Positions 32,690 through 43,388 are shown, counted from the stretch's first letter. The stretch is DNA of 64,000 nt from Staphylococcus roterodami (GCA_022493055.1 CP092781.1:1364001-1428000), one strand, 5' to 3'. Numbers and translations: made by a program. Notes: generated from the sequence alone by a model not told the origin.

Positions 32690-33161
32690 ACTCTTTTTCT
32701 ATTTTTCTCTTCAGTGAAGGGATCTAAATATTCTTCCATTGAGATTTGGTCTGCAACGATATCCTCTTGTAATTGATTACGAATATAATTTTCAATCACT
32801 TTTTTATTTCTACCTACTGTATCCACATAAAATCCTTTAACCAAAATTTTCTATTTCCATATCTATACTTTAAATTAGCATGTCTATCAAATATCATTAA
32901 GCTACTTTTTCCTTTTAAATAGCCAACAAATGATGATACTCCAAGTTTGGGTGGTATACTAACTAACATATGGATATGATCTTTACATGCCTCTGCTTCA
33001 ATTATCTCTAAACCTTTTCTTTCACATAATTGACGCAATATAATCCCTATATCTTTTTTTATTTTTCCATATATCACTTGTCTTCTGTATTTAGGTGCAA
33101 AAACAATATGATACTTACAATTCCATTTTGTATGTGCTAAACTGTTTGTGTCAGATGACAT
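32690..33161 (-). pseudogene. IS200 transposase TnpA, frameshifted
   Basis: The first 110 or so residues are normal for an IS200 Y1 transposase: WNCKYHIVFAPKYRR, and the metal-binding HUH motif as CKDHIHMLV near residue 61. After NRKFW (about plus 32838) a single-base indel throws the frame, ending the protein at residue 115. The original frame continues GFYVDTVGRNKKVIENYIRN and on to a stop at 32690. The lost part carries the catalytic tyrosine helix, so this copy should be inactive. Confidence 0.88.
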
Positions 33162-33167
33162 TAAATA

Positions 33168-33230
33168 GCATCTCCTCGTGTTGATTATTTTGGTTGGCTG
33201 ACCAATATTTATTCTAGCACGTAGAGATGC
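33168..33230 (-). promoter_or_regulatory. Stem hiding the tnpA ribosome binding site
   Basis: GCATCTCCTCGTGTT and AGCACGTAGAGATGC form a long imperfect stem in the tnpA leader. The AGGAGAT ribosome binding site is inside it, as in the known 5' stem that represses IS200 TnpA translation. Confidence 0.65.
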
Positions 33231-33281
33231 ATTTTTTGTGACAATGGTAGAACCTTTTCTGGAGCTTGAGACATTAAGTTC

Positions 33282-34283
33282 TTAGGCAATGTAAAAAAGC
33301 TGATTTCTATTAATTATTTGATAGAAATCAGCTTTTTTGATATGTATTTTATAATGTACAGTTCGTTGAGCTGCTATTTTCCTTATATTAAGTGCCATTA
33401 ATACAAAACCTAGCTCTCGTTTAACTTTATCTATTCCTCGAACTGACATTTGAGTGAATACCAAAATAGTCTTCATAAATCCAAAAACAGGCTCTACATC
33501 AATTTTACTTTGACTATAGATTTTTGCTCTTCATATTTACGTTTTCTTTCAGAATAACCATCAAATTTCTTTTTGAATTTCTTAATTTCGTTTTTTCTTA
33601 CGAGTCTGTTTTCTAATTTGAGTACTATCTTCGTTCTCAATAGAATGATTTAAATCTTCGATTTCTTTATCTAAATGACTACCAACTAAATCAATTTCTT
33701 CTATTGTTAAATCACTATCTCCATCTTCTTTAATCTCTGGTATTATTTTTTCTTCAACTAAGTCACCATATAATGCTTTTGAATTTTCGTTCAATTTCAA
33801 TTCGTGATTTTGAATACTTTTCTTCCACACAGATGTATACCTATTGGCATTAGCTTCTACTTTTGTACCATCAATAAAAATTGAATTATCATCAATAAGA
33901 TTTTGCTTTAAACATTGACTATGGAACTGAATAAATAAAGATTCAATTAACGCATCAGTATTAGGATTCACTCTAAAACGATTAATAGTTTTATAAGAAG
34001 GTGTTTGATTTTGAGCTAACCACATCATTCGAATACTGTCATGAAGTAATTTTTCTATTCTACGACCTGAAAATACAAATTGAGTATATGCATATAAGAT
34101 AATTTTTAACATCATTTTTGGATGATAGGATGTTGCGCCACGATGATGTATGAATTCATCGAATTCACTATCAGGTATCGTTTCAACAATTTCATTAACA
34201 TATCGCGAAATATCATTTTGAGGAATTCTAACAGAAGTTTCTATTGGTAGTGTAAGTTGAGTCATGTTATAATTTTTATACAT
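33282..34283 (-). pseudogene. IS1182-family transposase, internally deleted and frameshifted
   Basis: The N-terminal 233 residues are typical of the IS1182/IS1272 DDE transposases: HHRGATSYHPKMMLKIILYA, QTPSYKTINRFR and NSIFIDGTKVEANANRYT (first catalytic Asp). The frame breaks after KKKRN near 33582; the next frame reads EIKKFKKKFDGYSERKRKYEEQ, then a deletion joins it to KIYSQSKIDVEPVFGFMK in a third frame, continuing to 33282. More than a third of the usual protein is missing. Confidence 0.85.
33295..33337. terminator. Hairpin at the end of copy B
   Basis: AAAAAAGCTGATTTCTAT and ATAGAAATCAGCTTTTTT form a strong stem with T runs on both strands, homologous to the hairpin at 17051-17093. 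Confidence 0.6.
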
Positions 34284-34635
34284 AAGGCACCTCGTTAATT
34301 TAGTTTATTGGTATTTATTAAATTATACGAAGGGACCCAACACAGAAAATTCAAATTATTGAATTTTACATTTATGTGCAAGTTGGGCAAAGTGTCTTAT
34401 TTTTTTAAAGTATTTAAAAGTAAAATCAAATGTTAATACGTAGTATTAATGGCGAGACTCCTGAGGGAGCAGTGCCAGTCGAAGACCGAGGCTGAGACGG
34501 CACCCTAGGAAAGCGAAGCCATTCAATACGAAGTATTGTATAAATAGAGAACAGCAGTAAGATATTTTCTAATTGAAAATTATCTTACTGCTGTTTTTTA
34601 GGGATTTATGTCCCAGCCTCTTCTTTTCATAAAAA

Positions 34636-34682
34636 AACACACTTCCAAAATATGTAATGAAGAACATTTTTGGAAGCGTGTT
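34636..34682 (-). terminator. ctpA terminator
   Basis: The stem AACACACTTCCAAAA/TTTTGGAAGCGTGTT is followed on the minus strand by TTTTTTATG, 33 bases after the ctpA stop. Confidence 0.75.
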
Positions 34683-34714
34683 ATCGCTCTTTAGCTATAA
34701 ATTTCGATCATAAA

Positions 34715-36205
34715 TTACTTAAGAAGTTTAAGTAATTTGTCTAGAACATCATCATGTTTATTAGCTTTTTCAACTAATAATTCTGTAAATTTATTATTTG
34801 TTTCTTTATTAAATTCACCGTTCACTTCAAGTTTATTATCTTGTTGGAACGCTTTAACTTGATTTTCTAAAGTAGTATCAAATTTAGAAGATTCGTTGTC
34901 TACATTATATCCTAATGCAGATAATCCAATTTTTATTGTTTTAACATTTTTATCGTCATCGCCTAATTTAAATGTTTTAGAACTTGGAATAACATTTAAT
35001 GATTGATATTTTGGTGTATTTATAGCTACATCTGGCTTAATACCTTTACCGTGAATATAATGACCATCAGGAGTTAACCATTTCATCTCTGTATATTTTA
35101 ATAATGAGCCATCATCAAACTCACGTGTAGTTTGAACAATGCCTTTTCCAAATGTCTTAGAACCATATACCTTTGCCTTATGATAATCTTTTAACGCACC
35201 AGTAAACACTTCAGACGCACTTGCTGAACCTTCATTCACTAGAATGGAAACATCCATATCTTTTGCTTCTTTTAAAGCATCATTTGATGTTTTAATTGAT
35301 TCTGTGTCATTACCTTTTTCAAGTTTAACTACAGTTTTACCTTTATCTATAAAAATATTAGACATTTTAACAGCTTCATCTAATAAACCACCTGGATTAT
35401 TTCTTAAATCTAAGACAATTTTTCTTAATCCATCTTTATGTGCTTTAAGCACTGCATCTTTTAATTCACCTGAAGTATCATTTTGGAATTTATTGATTGT
35501 GATAACACCAACGTCACCTTTTTTCTGATATTCAACACTTTTTACATGAATTTTTTCACGTTTAATTTTTACATCTTTTTCTTCACTACCGCGTTGAACA
35601 GTTAAAGTTACTTCAGTGTTTTCTTTACCTCTCACTTCTTTGACAACTTCATCGAGCGCTTTTCCTTTAATTGATTTACCATTAACTTTAGTAATAACAT
35701 CTTTCGGACGTATACCTGCACGTTCTGCTGGAGAACCTTTCATAGGACTTGTAACCATAATTTGATCATTTTTCTTTTGCATTTCCGCACCGATACCTAC
35801 AAAATCACCTGATACGCCTTCATTAAAGGATTTCGTTTGTTCTTGTGTTAAATATTCTGAGTAAGGATCTTTAAGTTCTTTAACCATACCATCAATGGCT
35901 GCTTTCGTTAGCTTATCAGAATCTTGCTTTTTATAATAATCTTTATTCAAAGTTTTATAAGCATATTCAATTTTGTTTAAATTTTCTTGTTCTGTTTGAC
36001 TTAAACCACTTATTTTTTGATTAATAAAAATATAAGCAAATACCGTTATAACAGCTGTAATTAAAATTGTTGCAATAATAATGGATATAAAATGCCAACG
36101 TTTTAAGTGAACTTGTTTCTTTGGAATTTGTTGATTCTGTTTATTCTGCTGTTCGGATTCGCTCTGAACATCATTGGATGAAGATGTAAGTCGCTTATCA
36201 TCCAT
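34715..36205 (-). CDS. ctpA: Carboxy-terminal processing protease CtpA
   Basis: The 496-residue membrane-anchored S41 peptidase has a cytoplasmic N-terminus, one transmembrane helix (about residues 39-65), a PDZ domain (about 125-215), the catalytic Ser in NEGSASASEVFTG near 330 with its Lys in GSKTFGKGIVQ near 354, and a C-terminal peptidoglycan-binding domain (about 415-485). In S. aureus CtpA localises to the envelope and affects stress tolerance and virulence. Confidence 0.92.
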   Translation of the reverse strand: MDDKRLTSSSNDVQSESEQQNKQNQQIPKKQVHLKRWHFISIIIATILITAVITVFAYIFINQKISGLSQTEQENLNKIEYAYKTLNKDYYKKQDSDKLTKAAIDGMVKELKDPYSEYLTQEQTKSFNEGVSGDFVGIGAEMQKKNDQIMVTSPMKGSPAERAGIRPKDVITKVNGKSIKGKALDEVVKEVRGKENTEVTLTVQRGSEEKDVKIKREKIHVKSVEYQKKGDVGVITINKFQNDTSGELKDAVLKAHKDGLRKIVLDLRNNPGGLLDEAVKMSNIFIDKGKTVVKLEKGNDTESIKTSNDALKEAKDMDVSILVNEGSASASEVFTGALKDYHKAKVYGSKTFGKGIVQTTREFDDGSLLKYTEMKWLTPDGHYIHGKGIKPDVAINTPKYQSLNVIPSSKTFKLGDDDKNVKTIKIGLSALGYNVDNESSKFDTTLENQVKAFQQDNKLEVNGEFNKETNNKFTELLVEKANKHDDVLDKLLKLLK

Positions 36206-36333
36206 TTTATCACTTCCTTAATTATGGACTTTTCATATATGTGTAGTTAATCATATCAATTTCTGCAGAATAGCGCACGATATTTCACTATGAATTGACA
36301 TTTTCTAGTTTAAAATTATTTTTTCCAAATTAA

Positions 36334-36365
36334 AACCAGGATAATATCGTTGCATCACCCTGGTT
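36334..36365 (-). terminator. Terminator of the msrA-msrB-crr-yozE operon
   Basis: The stem AACCAGG/CCTGGTT is followed on the minus strand by TTTAATTTGG, 24 bases after the yozE stop. Confidence 0.65.
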
Positions 36366-36388
36366 CTAATCAATATTGACTTAATTAG

Positions 36389-36610
36389 CTAAAATTTTAG
36401 CCATTCAGTATATTCTTCATATAAATCATCAAATACAGACATTGGTAATGTAAAATCACCATGTGTTTCAATATAATCAGACAACGCGTTAAAATCATCT
36501 TCATGTTTTGGAAAAGCAAGATCATCAAATATCTCTTCGGCAAGACGACCTTTATCATCGTGTCTACCACGAACTGTCATAACAAATTGATAAAATGAAT
36601 AATTTTTCAT
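36389..36610 (-). CDS. yozE: YozE family protein (UPF0346)
   Basis: The 73-residue acidic protein [17 protein letters not shown]... belongs to the YozE SAM-like helical family, of unknown function. It is the last gene of the msrA operon; its start overlaps the end of crr by one base. Confidence 0.85.
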   Translation of the reverse strand: MKNYSFYQFVMTVRGRHDDKGRLAEEIFDDLAFPKHEDDFNALSDYIETHGDFTLPMSVFDDLYEEYTEWLKF

Positions 36611-37110
36611 TAGTTCATTGTCACATCAATAACTTTTGTTTCGCCTTTGATGACTGCTTTTTCATCGTGAATATTGATAGAAGCTGCTTGATCAGAGTTT
36701 GTAATAATAATCGGTGAGATTACAGATTTAGCATTTTTATTAATAAATTCGAGATTAAATCTTACTAATGGATCGCCAACATTTACTTCATCCCCACTAG
36801 ATACTAGTACTTCAAAGCCTTCGCCATCTAATTGAACAGTATCTAAACCGATATGAACTAATAATTCTAATCCGTTATCAGCTTTTAAACCAATAGCATG
36901 CTTAGTTGGAAAGACATTGTCAACGCGACCTGAGATTGGAGCCACTACTTCTCCCTCAGTTGGATTAATGCCGAATCCTTCACCCATCATTTTTTGCGCG
37001 AAAACAGGGTCTGGAATATCTTCAATCTTTACGTATTCACCTGTTAATGGTGCATAAATTGCGATATCTTTATTAACTTCTTTGCCTTTACCAAATAATT
37101 TTTTAAACAT
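36610..37110 (-). CDS. crr: PTS glucose-specific EIIA component
   Basis: The 166-residue EIIA(Glc) domain protein receives phosphate from HPr. It has the phosphorylated histidine in [11 protein letters not shown] (about residue 80) and a second histidine earlier in [10 protein letters not shown] (about 65). I chose ATG 37110, 8 bases after AGGAG, over a GTG three codons upstream. Why it is cotranscribed with methionine sulfoxide reductases is not clear. Confidence 0.9.
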   Translation of the reverse strand: MFKKLFGKGKEVNKDIAIYAPLTGEYVKIEDIPDPVFAQKMMGEGFGINPTEGEVVAPISGRVDNVFPTKHAIGLKADNGLELLVHIGLDTVQLDGEGFEVLVSSGDEVNVGDPLVRFNLEFINKNAKSVISPIIITNSDQAASINIHDEKAVIKGETKVIDVTMN

Positions 37111-37121
37111 ACTTTCCACTC

Positions 37122-37550
37122 CTACTTATCAAAATGTGATATTAAATCGCCGTAACCCAACTCTTCTAATTTTTCATATGGAATAAATTGAATTGCAGCG
37201 GAATTGATGCAGTATCTTAATCCGCCACTTTCTTTTGGACCGTCATTGAATACGTGTCCTAAATGGCTATTTGATTCTTCTGAACGAACTTCAGTTCTTA
37301 ACATGCCAAATGATTTATCGACTAATTCAATAATTTCTTTATCATCTAGTGCTTTTGAAAAACTTGGCCAGCCACATTCTGAATGAAATTTTTCTTCTGA
37401 AGTAAATAATGGTTTACCAGAAATTTTATCTACGTATATACCTTTAGCAAAATGATTCCAGTATTCATTCATAAATGGTGGTTCAGTGCCATTTTCTTGA
37501 GTGACAATGTATTCTATATCTGTTAATTCACTTTTATCTTTTTTAAGCAT
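37122..37550 (-). CDS. msrB: Peptide methionine-R-sulfoxide reductase MsrB
   Basis: MsrB reduces the R form of methionine sulfoxide in proteins. The 142-residue protein has SECGWPSF near 55 and the catalytic cysteine in RYCINSAA near 118. The zinc CxxC pairs of many MsrB proteins are absent (the first site reads [12 protein letters not shown]). It overlaps msrA by 8 bases. Confidence 0.93.
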   Translation of the reverse strand: MLKKDKSELTDIEYIVTQENGTEPPFMNEYWNHFAKGIYVDKISGKPLFTSEEKFHSECGWPSFSKALDDKEIIELVDKSFGMLRTEVRSEESNSHLGHVFNDGPKESGGLRYCINSAAIQFIPYEKLEELGYGDLISHFDK

Positions 37551-38076
37551 TTTGATTCCCCCAATGTGATTCTATAAACGCCTTTCTACCAGAACCGCGT
37601 TGATATTGATAGTAATGTACCGGGTTCTTTTTGTAGTAATCTTGATGGTAGTCTTCAGCTGGATAGAAATTTTTATATGGTTTAATAGGTGTAATCACTG
37701 GTTTCTTGAAAATACCTTCTTCATTCAATTGTTGTTTTTTTAATTCAGCAGCTTTCTTCTGATGTTCGTCATGATAGAAGATTACTGGTTGATAGCTTTC
37801 GCCTCTATCGAAAAACTGACCTTGATCGTCGGTAGGGTCAAATGTTTTGAAATATATATCTAATATATTTTCAAAGGAAGTAACCTCTGGATCAAATGTA
37901 ATTTGTACTGCTTCGACATGGCCGGTTTGATTCGTACATACCTGCTCATAAGTAGGGTTTTCAACGTGACCACCACTATAACCAGATACGACTGACTTGA
38001 TGCCGGGATATGATGTAAATGGTTTTACCATGCACCAGAAACATCCTCCTGCTAATGTTGCATATTCTTTTGTCAT
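37543..38076 (-). CDS. msrA: Peptide methionine-S-sulfoxide reductase MsrA
   Basis: MsrA reduces the S form of methionine sulfoxide. The 177-residue protein has the catalytic GGCFWCM motif (residues 10-16). It heads the msrA-msrB-crr-yozE operon, the cell-wall-stress-induced msrA1 operon of S. aureus. It differs at about three positions from the S. aureus MsrA1 I remember. Confidence 0.93.
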   Translation of the reverse strand: MTKEYATLAGGCFWCMVKPFTSYPGIKSVVSGYSGGHVENPTYEQVCTNQTGHVEAVQITFDPEVTSFENILDIYFKTFDPTDDQGQFFDRGESYQPVIFYHDEHQKKAAELKKQQLNEEGIFKKPVITPIKPYKNFYPAEDYHQDYYKKNPVHYYQYQRGSGRKAFIESHWGNQNA

Positions 38077-38161
38077 ATGAATTACCTCCTTTATCTATCT
38101 AATTATAAATTTAGTCTATAAAAGATTGAAATGGAAGTAATTAACACTGAAAATGCTAAAT

Positions 38162-39001
38162 TTACTGCTTAAGGACTACAAGTCCAATAGCACCCTGTCC
38201 TGTATGTGCTGAAATTACAGGTGTAGTTACATTTATATCGTAGTTGTTAATATGAAATGCATCACTAAATACTTTTTTTAATTTATCAACATATTCAATG
38301 ACATTAGCATGAGCCACACCTACGGATTTAATTTCATGATTGCCAATAAATTCAGCTATTTCTTTCTTTAAATACTGAATACTAGAATTTTGTGTACGTG
38401 CATTATGCACAAGTTCTAAACGTCCATCATCAAGTGTACCTATTGGTTTAATTTTCATAATATTACCAATTAAACCTTTAGTCTTACTAATTCTGCCACC
38501 TTTAATTAATTGGTTAAGTTGACCAATTACGACAAATAGTTTGATATTTTCTCTAAAGGCATTTAATTTTTCGACAATTTCATCTGTAGTTAAATCTTTA
38601 TTTACAAGTTCAACTAAATGTTGAATTTGATAACCCAAACCAAATGAAATAGATTTAGAATCAATGACCGTTACGTTTGCATCTACCATTTGACTCGCTT
38701 GAAATGCTGTATTAAAAGTACCACTTAAACCTGAAGAAAGATGAATACTTATGATTTCTACACCATCTTTGCCTAGTTCTTCATAAGTTGATATAAATTC
38801 ACCGATGGCAGGTTGACTTGTTTTAACATCTTCATCATTTTCAATATGATTAATGAATTCCTCAGATGTTATATCCACTTGGTCAACATATGATTCGCCT
38901 TCAATAGTCAAACTTAAAGGAACTACATGGATGTTGTGTTGTTCTAAATATTCTTTTGATAAATCGGATGTTGAGTCTGTCACAATAATCTGTTTTGTCA
39001 T
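38162..39001 (-). CDS. fakB2: Fatty-acid-binding DegV protein FakB2
   Basis: The 279-residue DegV protein binds a fatty acid that the kinase FakA phosphorylates, feeding host fatty acids into phospholipids. It opens with VTDSTSDLS, has TSQPAIGEF near 60 and the lipid-phosphate site [16 protein letters not shown] near 88. Position directly after dfrA matches FakB2, which prefers unsaturated chains such as oleate. GGGGGAGAAT precedes the ATG. Confidence 0.87.
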   Translation of the reverse strand: MTKQIIVTDSTSDLSKEYLEQHNIHVVPLSLTIEGESYVDQVDITSEEFINHIENDEDVKTSQPAIGEFISTYEELGKDGVEIISIHLSSGLSGTFNTAFQASQMVDANVTVIDSKSISFGLGYQIQHLVELVNKDLTTDEIVEKLNAFRENIKLFVVIGQLNQLIKGGRISKTKGLIGNIMKIKPIGTLDDGRLELVHNARTQNSSIQYLKKEIAEFIGNHEIKSVGVAHANVIEYVDKLKKVFSDAFHINNYDINVTTPVISAHTGQGAIGLVVLKQ

Positions 39002-39014
39002 GTGATTCTCCCCC

Positions 39015-39518
<504 letters not shown>

Positions 39519-39692
39519 TCATTTTTTACTATTAAGTTACCTTTAATTTAACACAATTTTCATCATAAAGTGTGATAGAAATAATGATTTTGCATAATTA
39601 ATGAAAACGTTTAACACAAAAAAGTACATTTTAACACTTGAAATTCAATGGTACTCAATAATTTATACTTAAATATTACGTTAAAGTATTAT

Positions 39693-40649
39693 TTAAACTG
39701 CAATAGGCGCCTTAATTGGTGGATGAGATTCATAACCAATAATTTCCAAATCTTCGTAATTAATATCAAAAATTGACTTGTCGCTGTTAATTTTTAATAT
39801 TGGTGGGTTGAAGCTATCTCGAGAAAGTTGTGTTTGAATTGCTTCAATATGATTTGAGTAAATATGCGCATCTCCAAATGTATGAACAAATTCACCTACT
39901 TCAAGCCCACATTCTTTTGCGATTAGATGTGTTAATAATGCGTAGCTTGCAATATTAAACGGCACACCTAAAAATATATCTGCACTACGTTGATATAATT
40001 GGCAACTTAATTTACCATCCTGAACATAAAATTGGAACATTGTGTGACATGGTGGTAATGCCATGGTATCTATTTCTGTAGGATTCCAAGCAGACACAAT
40101 ATGTCGTCTTGAATCCGGATTATGTTTTATTTGCTCAATGACTGTTTTTAATTGATCAAAATGGTTACCATCTTTATCTTCCCAGTCACGCCATTGTTTA
40201 CCATAAACATTACCTAAATCACCATATTGTTTCGCAAAATCATCGTCTTCAATAATGCGTTGTTTAAATTGTTTCATTTGTTCTTTGTATAATTCATTAA
40301 ATTCTGGATCTGTTAGTGAACGATGACCGAAATTAGTCATATCGGGTCCTTTATAATCATCCGAATTGATATAATTTTCAAATGCCCATTCATTCCAAAT
40401 ATTATTGTTATAATTTAGTAAATATTGAATATTCGTATCACCTTTAATGAACCATAATAGTTCAGTTGCTATTAATTTAAAAGAAACTTTTTTAGTTGTA
40501 AGTAAAGGAAAACCTTTTGATAAATCGAAGCGAAGTTGATGTCCAAACTTCGAAATTGTACCTGTTTTTGTACGGTCATTTCTTGCATTTCCTATTTCTA
40601 AAATTTCTTCACAAAGACTATGATATGCTGCATCAAATGAATTCAACAT
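39693..40649 (-). CDS. thyA: Thymidylate synthase
   Basis: ThyA methylates dUMP to dTMP with methylene-tetrahydrofolate; DHFR next to it recycles the folate. The 318-residue protein has the catalytic cysteine in [13 protein letters not shown] near residue 200 and [10 protein letters not shown] near 180. The ATG at 40649 follows GAGGTG by 9 bases; an upstream in-frame GTG overlaps that site. It differs from the S. aureus protein I recall at roughly 20 positions. Work on S. aureus linked the cvfC operon upstream to thyA expression. Confidence 0.94.
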   Translation of the reverse strand: MLNSFDAAYHSLCEEILEIGNARNDRTKTGTISKFGHQLRFDLSKGFPLLTTKKVSFKLIATELLWFIKGDTNIQYLLNYNNNIWNEWAFENYINSDDYKGPDMTNFGHRSLTDPEFNELYKEQMKQFKQRIIEDDDFAKQYGDLGNVYGKQWRDWEDKDGNHFDQLKTVIEQIKHNPDSRRHIVSAWNPTEIDTMALPPCHTMFQFYVQDGKLSCQLYQRSADIFLGVPFNIASYALLTHLIAKECGLEVGEFVHTFGDAHIYSNHIEAIQTQLSRDSFNPPILKINSDKSIFDINYEDLEIIGYESHPPIKAPIAV

Positions 40650-40661
40650 ATGTGATAACAC

Positions 40662-41070
40662 CTCATTTTTAATATTTATTGTATATATGCTTGATTAATT
40701 TAAAATTTAGAGTTGTATAACTTTTAATATTGCTACTTTAAAGGTAAAACGCCCTTTGTTAAAGTTCAATTTAGTAACGATTTAAAATTTCACCATAATT
40801 TAATTTTTAACACAACCATTTTTGTCATTAAACACGATTGATAATTATTTACCCCATTCTGTTACTTTAAAGCTTTAATTTTCAAAAAAGAGGTTAACAC
40901 ATCAATAGAAATATTATGAATGATGTCATTGGAAGTCTCATAAAAAAGATAGATATCGTTAGTTGACTTAATTTGATAAATTTCAATAAATGATATGCAA
41001 CTAAAGTCTCTATTTATAATGACTGACATCATTTTCAATATCGTTTAATGTGCTAACCTTTATTTATAGA
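40662..41070. other. Intergenic region upstream of thyA
   Basis: About 400 A/T-rich bases separate thyA from brxA. I see no coding frame or clear terminator that I trust. A thyA promoter is expected here. Confidence 0.5.
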
Positions 41071-41508
41071 CTATTTACAATTTTCATCAAAAGCATCTTT
41101 TAAGTCCATTGCAATGTCATTAATGTCTCGACCTTCAATAAATTCTCTCGGCATAAAATAAACTAAATCTTGACCTTTGAACAATGCATATGATGGACTA
41201 GATGGTGCTTGTTGAATAAATTCGCGCATAGTTTCAGTCGCTTCTTTATCTTGTCCAGCAAATACAGTAATTGTATTTGTAGGTCTGTATTCATTTTGAG
41301 TTGCAACTGCAACTGCTGCAGGTCTTGCCAACCCGGCAGCACAACCACATGTAGAGTTTATTACTACAAAAGTAGTATCATCTTCTTTTACTTGATTCAT
41401 ATAATCGGTAACTGCTTCACTCGTTTCTAAGCTAGTAAAACCATTTTGAGTTAGTTCTGCACGCATTTGTTGCGCTATTTCTTTCATATAAGCATCATAT
41501 GCATTCAT
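41071..41508 (-). CDS. brxA: Bacilliredoxin (BrxA/BrxB family)
   Basis: The 145-residue thioredoxin-like protein has the CGC motif in [14 protein letters not shown] (about residues 53-55), as in YphP/YqiW. Bacilliredoxins remove bacillithiol from proteins after oxidative stress. Position upstream of thyA matches the gene called brxA in S. aureus. It follows cvfC by 16 bases. Confidence 0.87.
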   Translation of the reverse strand: MNAYDAYMKEIAQQMRAELTQNGFTSLETSEAVTDYMNQVKEDDTTFVVINSTCGCAAGLARPAAVAVATQNEYRPTNTITVFAGQDKEATETMREFIQQAPSSPSYALFKGQDLVYFMPREFIEGRDINDIAMDLKDAFDENCK

Positions 41509-41524
41509 ATTTAATTCCTCCTAA

Positions 41525-42649
41525 TTATACAGTTCGATTTGCCATTTGTTTCCAAACTGAACCTAAAGCCTCATCACCTTTTTCAATGCGTGATATTGCC
41601 ATCTCAATTTGTAATTTAACTTCAAATGCGCTGTCATTAATGTGCGCTTTAAGTGCTGGTAGTTGTTCAGCATTACCTTCGTCATAGATAAACATAGCAG
41701 CTCGCCATCTCACAATTTTTTGCGGATCATCTAAGAGTCTCACCATTTCTGGAAGTGCTTCAGGATAACCCAAATCGCTTATACAATCGCCCGCAGTTCT
41801 CCTTACAGCTGGACTCTTATCTCTGAGACCTTTATAAAGGTACGGTAAAATATCTTTACTTTCAATCATTCCTAACAAAACAACAGCTTGACGTCTAATA
41901 GGGACTTTTTGATCAGATAACGCTAAATCAAGTAAAGGTATATCTTCAAAAGTCGGTTTTGGAAAATGATTCAACATTCTTAACCGCGTCTTCCAGTCAT
42001 TAGTAGCATGATATTCATCTAATGAAACATGTCGATAGAAATCTTCATTTTCATAGGTGCGTTTATCTGAAATGGCTTGTTTAACCATATTAGGCAACGT
42101 CGATTCTGGGTAAATAGCTAATACTTCTTCTAACACACTACCCAAAACTTCTGTTATTTCTCCGTATCGATTCCCTAGATTTATCCATTTACGCATCAGA
42201 ACAATATTGTCATGATCTGTTTGTGCTTGAATCATATGATCAATATATGTTTGTGGTAGTTGTTCACGTAATTCTTGATTATCTGATGTTAACTTGATTT
42301 GGTAAGGAATACCTTTGAATGTTAAGAGTTCTGCTTTGATTTCACCAAAATGATTGTCGATTTGTGACGCCATTACCATTTCATCACGACTTGAATCTTC
42401 AGAAAATGACGATTTTATTTGTGGCAATATCTTCTCCCAATCAGCTTTTGGCTCTTTATCAACTGCTAAAAAATCCATGACATGAAAAATTGATGTAATA
42501 CCATCGATTGATAACAGCTTATTGATAAATGCTGGTTGTGATTCAGCAATCTCTTTATAAGTATTTGATGACATGCCTTCTCTGTGTTGTGATAATACAA
42601 CCTTCATCGTATTTGGACTAGGTGTTGGCTCTATACGTAAAATTTCCAT
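41525..42649 (-). CDS. cvfC: Conserved virulence factor C: Nfu_N domain plus HEAT repeats
   Basis: The 374-residue protein starts with an Nfu N-terminal domain (residues 1-90; [22 protein letters not shown]), a middle helical region, and HEAT-like repeats from about 225 ([47 protein letters not shown]). It has no iron-sulfur cysteine pair. Mutants of cvfC in S. aureus were reported to lose virulence, in part through thyA expression. A small gene upstream is a second, stand-alone copy of its first domain. Confidence 0.88.
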   Translation of the reverse strand: MEILRIEPTPSPNTMKVVLSQHREGMSSNTYKEIAESQPAFINKLLSIDGITSIFHVMDFLAVDKEPKADWEKILPQIKSSFSEDSSRDEMVMASQIDNHFGEIKAELLTFKGIPYQIKLTSDNQELREQLPQTYIDHMIQAQTDHDNIVLMRKWINLGNRYGEITEVLGSVLEEVLAIYPESTLPNMVKQAISDKRTYENEDFYRHVSLDEYHATNDWKTRLRMLNHFPKPTFEDIPLLDLALSDQKVPIRRQAVVLLGMIESKDILPYLYKGLRDKSPAVRRTAGDCISDLGYPEALPEMVRLLDDPQKIVRWRAAMFIYDEGNAEQLPALKAHINDSAFEVKLQIEMAISRIEKGDEALGSVWKQMANRTV

Positions 42650-42686
42650 TTACTTAATTCCCCCCGAACATTTGTTGATGAAAATT

Positions 42687-42938
42687 TTATTCGAATACAG
42701 CTTCAACTTTCGGTAATACTGTTTCCCAGTTTGCGTCATTTTCTTTATCTACAGAAATAAAATCCATGACATGAAAAATTGATTTAACACCATCAATCTT
42801 TAAAATATCATTGATAAATTGAGGTTGTGCATCATCCACTTTTGTATACGTATCTGATGTCATACCTTCTCTACTTTCGCTAAGCGTAATCTTCATTGTG
42901 TTGTGATTTGGTGTTTCTGAAATTGATATAATTTGCAT
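42687..42938 (-). CDS. Stand-alone Nfu N-terminal domain protein
   Basis: The 83-residue protein is one Nfu_N domain: ISETPNHNTMKITLSESREG followed by [19 protein letters not shown]. It is closely similar to residues 1-85 of CvfC downstream, which repeats [17 protein letters not shown]. It lacks the C-terminal CxxC iron-sulfur domain of true Nfu scaffolds, so its role is open. Confidence 0.82.
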   Translation of the reverse strand: MQIISISETPNHNTMKITLSESREGMTSDTYTKVDDAQPQFINDILKIDGVKSIFHVMDFISVDKENDANWETVLPKVEAVFE

Positions 42939-42949
42939 TTGACTTCCTC

Positions 42950-43144
42950 CTACTGAAGTTCATTTCCTAATTGTTTAATTTCTTTCCCTATTGAACACTC
43001 ATTGATACAAAAATGATGCGCCTTCGTTTTTCCCTCTAGCTTTCGAAGTCGTGTTTTAATCGGACATTGATTGCAATAAGTATTCATTAAATCATCTATT
43101 TTCGCGAGTGCATTTTGCTCTGAAAAAGTTAAAATACGCGACAC
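42950..43144 (-). CDS. Small zinc-finger-like protein
   Basis: The 64-residue protein has CNQCPIKTRLRKLEGK and HHFCINEC, four cysteines and histidines spaced like a zinc site. It matches the small zinc-finger family near cvfC in staphylococci. The start is uncertain: I chose the GTG at 43144 (VSRILTFSEQN), 11 bases after GGAG; a TTG nine codons earlier is possible. It heads the cvfC cluster. Confidence 0.75.
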   Translation of the reverse strand: MSRILTFSEQNALAKIDDLMNTYCNQCPIKTRLRKLEGKTKAHHFCINECSIGKEIKQLGNELQ

Positions 43145-43340
43145 TTCCTTTATTACTCCAAAATATTGCAACCTTGTAAATAAGTGTTACTGTTTTAAAT
43201 TTGACATAAAAATATTATAACATTTCTAACCCTAATTTTTGAATGAAACCTTTTACAATTCTATGCGTAAAATGTATTTATATTCAAATACTATTGCATC
43301 GCAAACGATTTTTCAGTAAAATGAGTAAGTTATTTATTGA

Positions 43341-43378
43341 GCGGTTTCTAAACACCCGCATGATCAAAATTTAGGAGG
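43341..43378 (+). ncRNA. preQ1-I-type riboswitch
   Basis: GCGG (43341-43344) pairs with CCGC (43356-43359), enclosing TTTCTAAACAC, and the loop CTAAA (43348-43352) is fully complementary to TTTAG (43370-43374) in the A-rich tail, giving the H-type pseudoknot of preQ1-I switches. The GGTT...ACACCC core matches the Bacillus subtilis aptamer. The tail runs into the AGGAGG ribosome binding site (43373-43378), so ligand binding should block translation of the queuosine-precursor transporter that follows. Confidence 0.8.
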
Positions 43379-43388
43379 ACATTTAAAT

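Larger units (their letters stand above)
32569..33240 (-). mobile_element. IS200/IS605-type element, inactivated
   Basis: The element contains a broken tnpA, an end palindrome AAACCACCCGTGTGAACGAGTGGTTT (two arms around GTGA) at about 32569-32594 and a left stem at 33168-33230. Such elements move as single strands and make no inverted terminal repeats. The outer borders are approximate. It lies next to an IS1182-type remnant. Confidence 0.75.
33262..34620 (-). mobile_element. Degenerate IS1182-type element (copy B)
   Basis: The minus-strand element runs from GAGGCTGGGACATAAATCCC (34601-34620) to ATGTCTCAAGCTC (33262-33274). It holds the non-coding left part with the hairpin ACAGCAGTAAGATA near 34554, the transposase N-terminal frame, an internal deletion and the transposase C-terminus. 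It is inverted relative to copy A (16368-17124), and the two flank about 16 kb. Confidence 0.8.
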
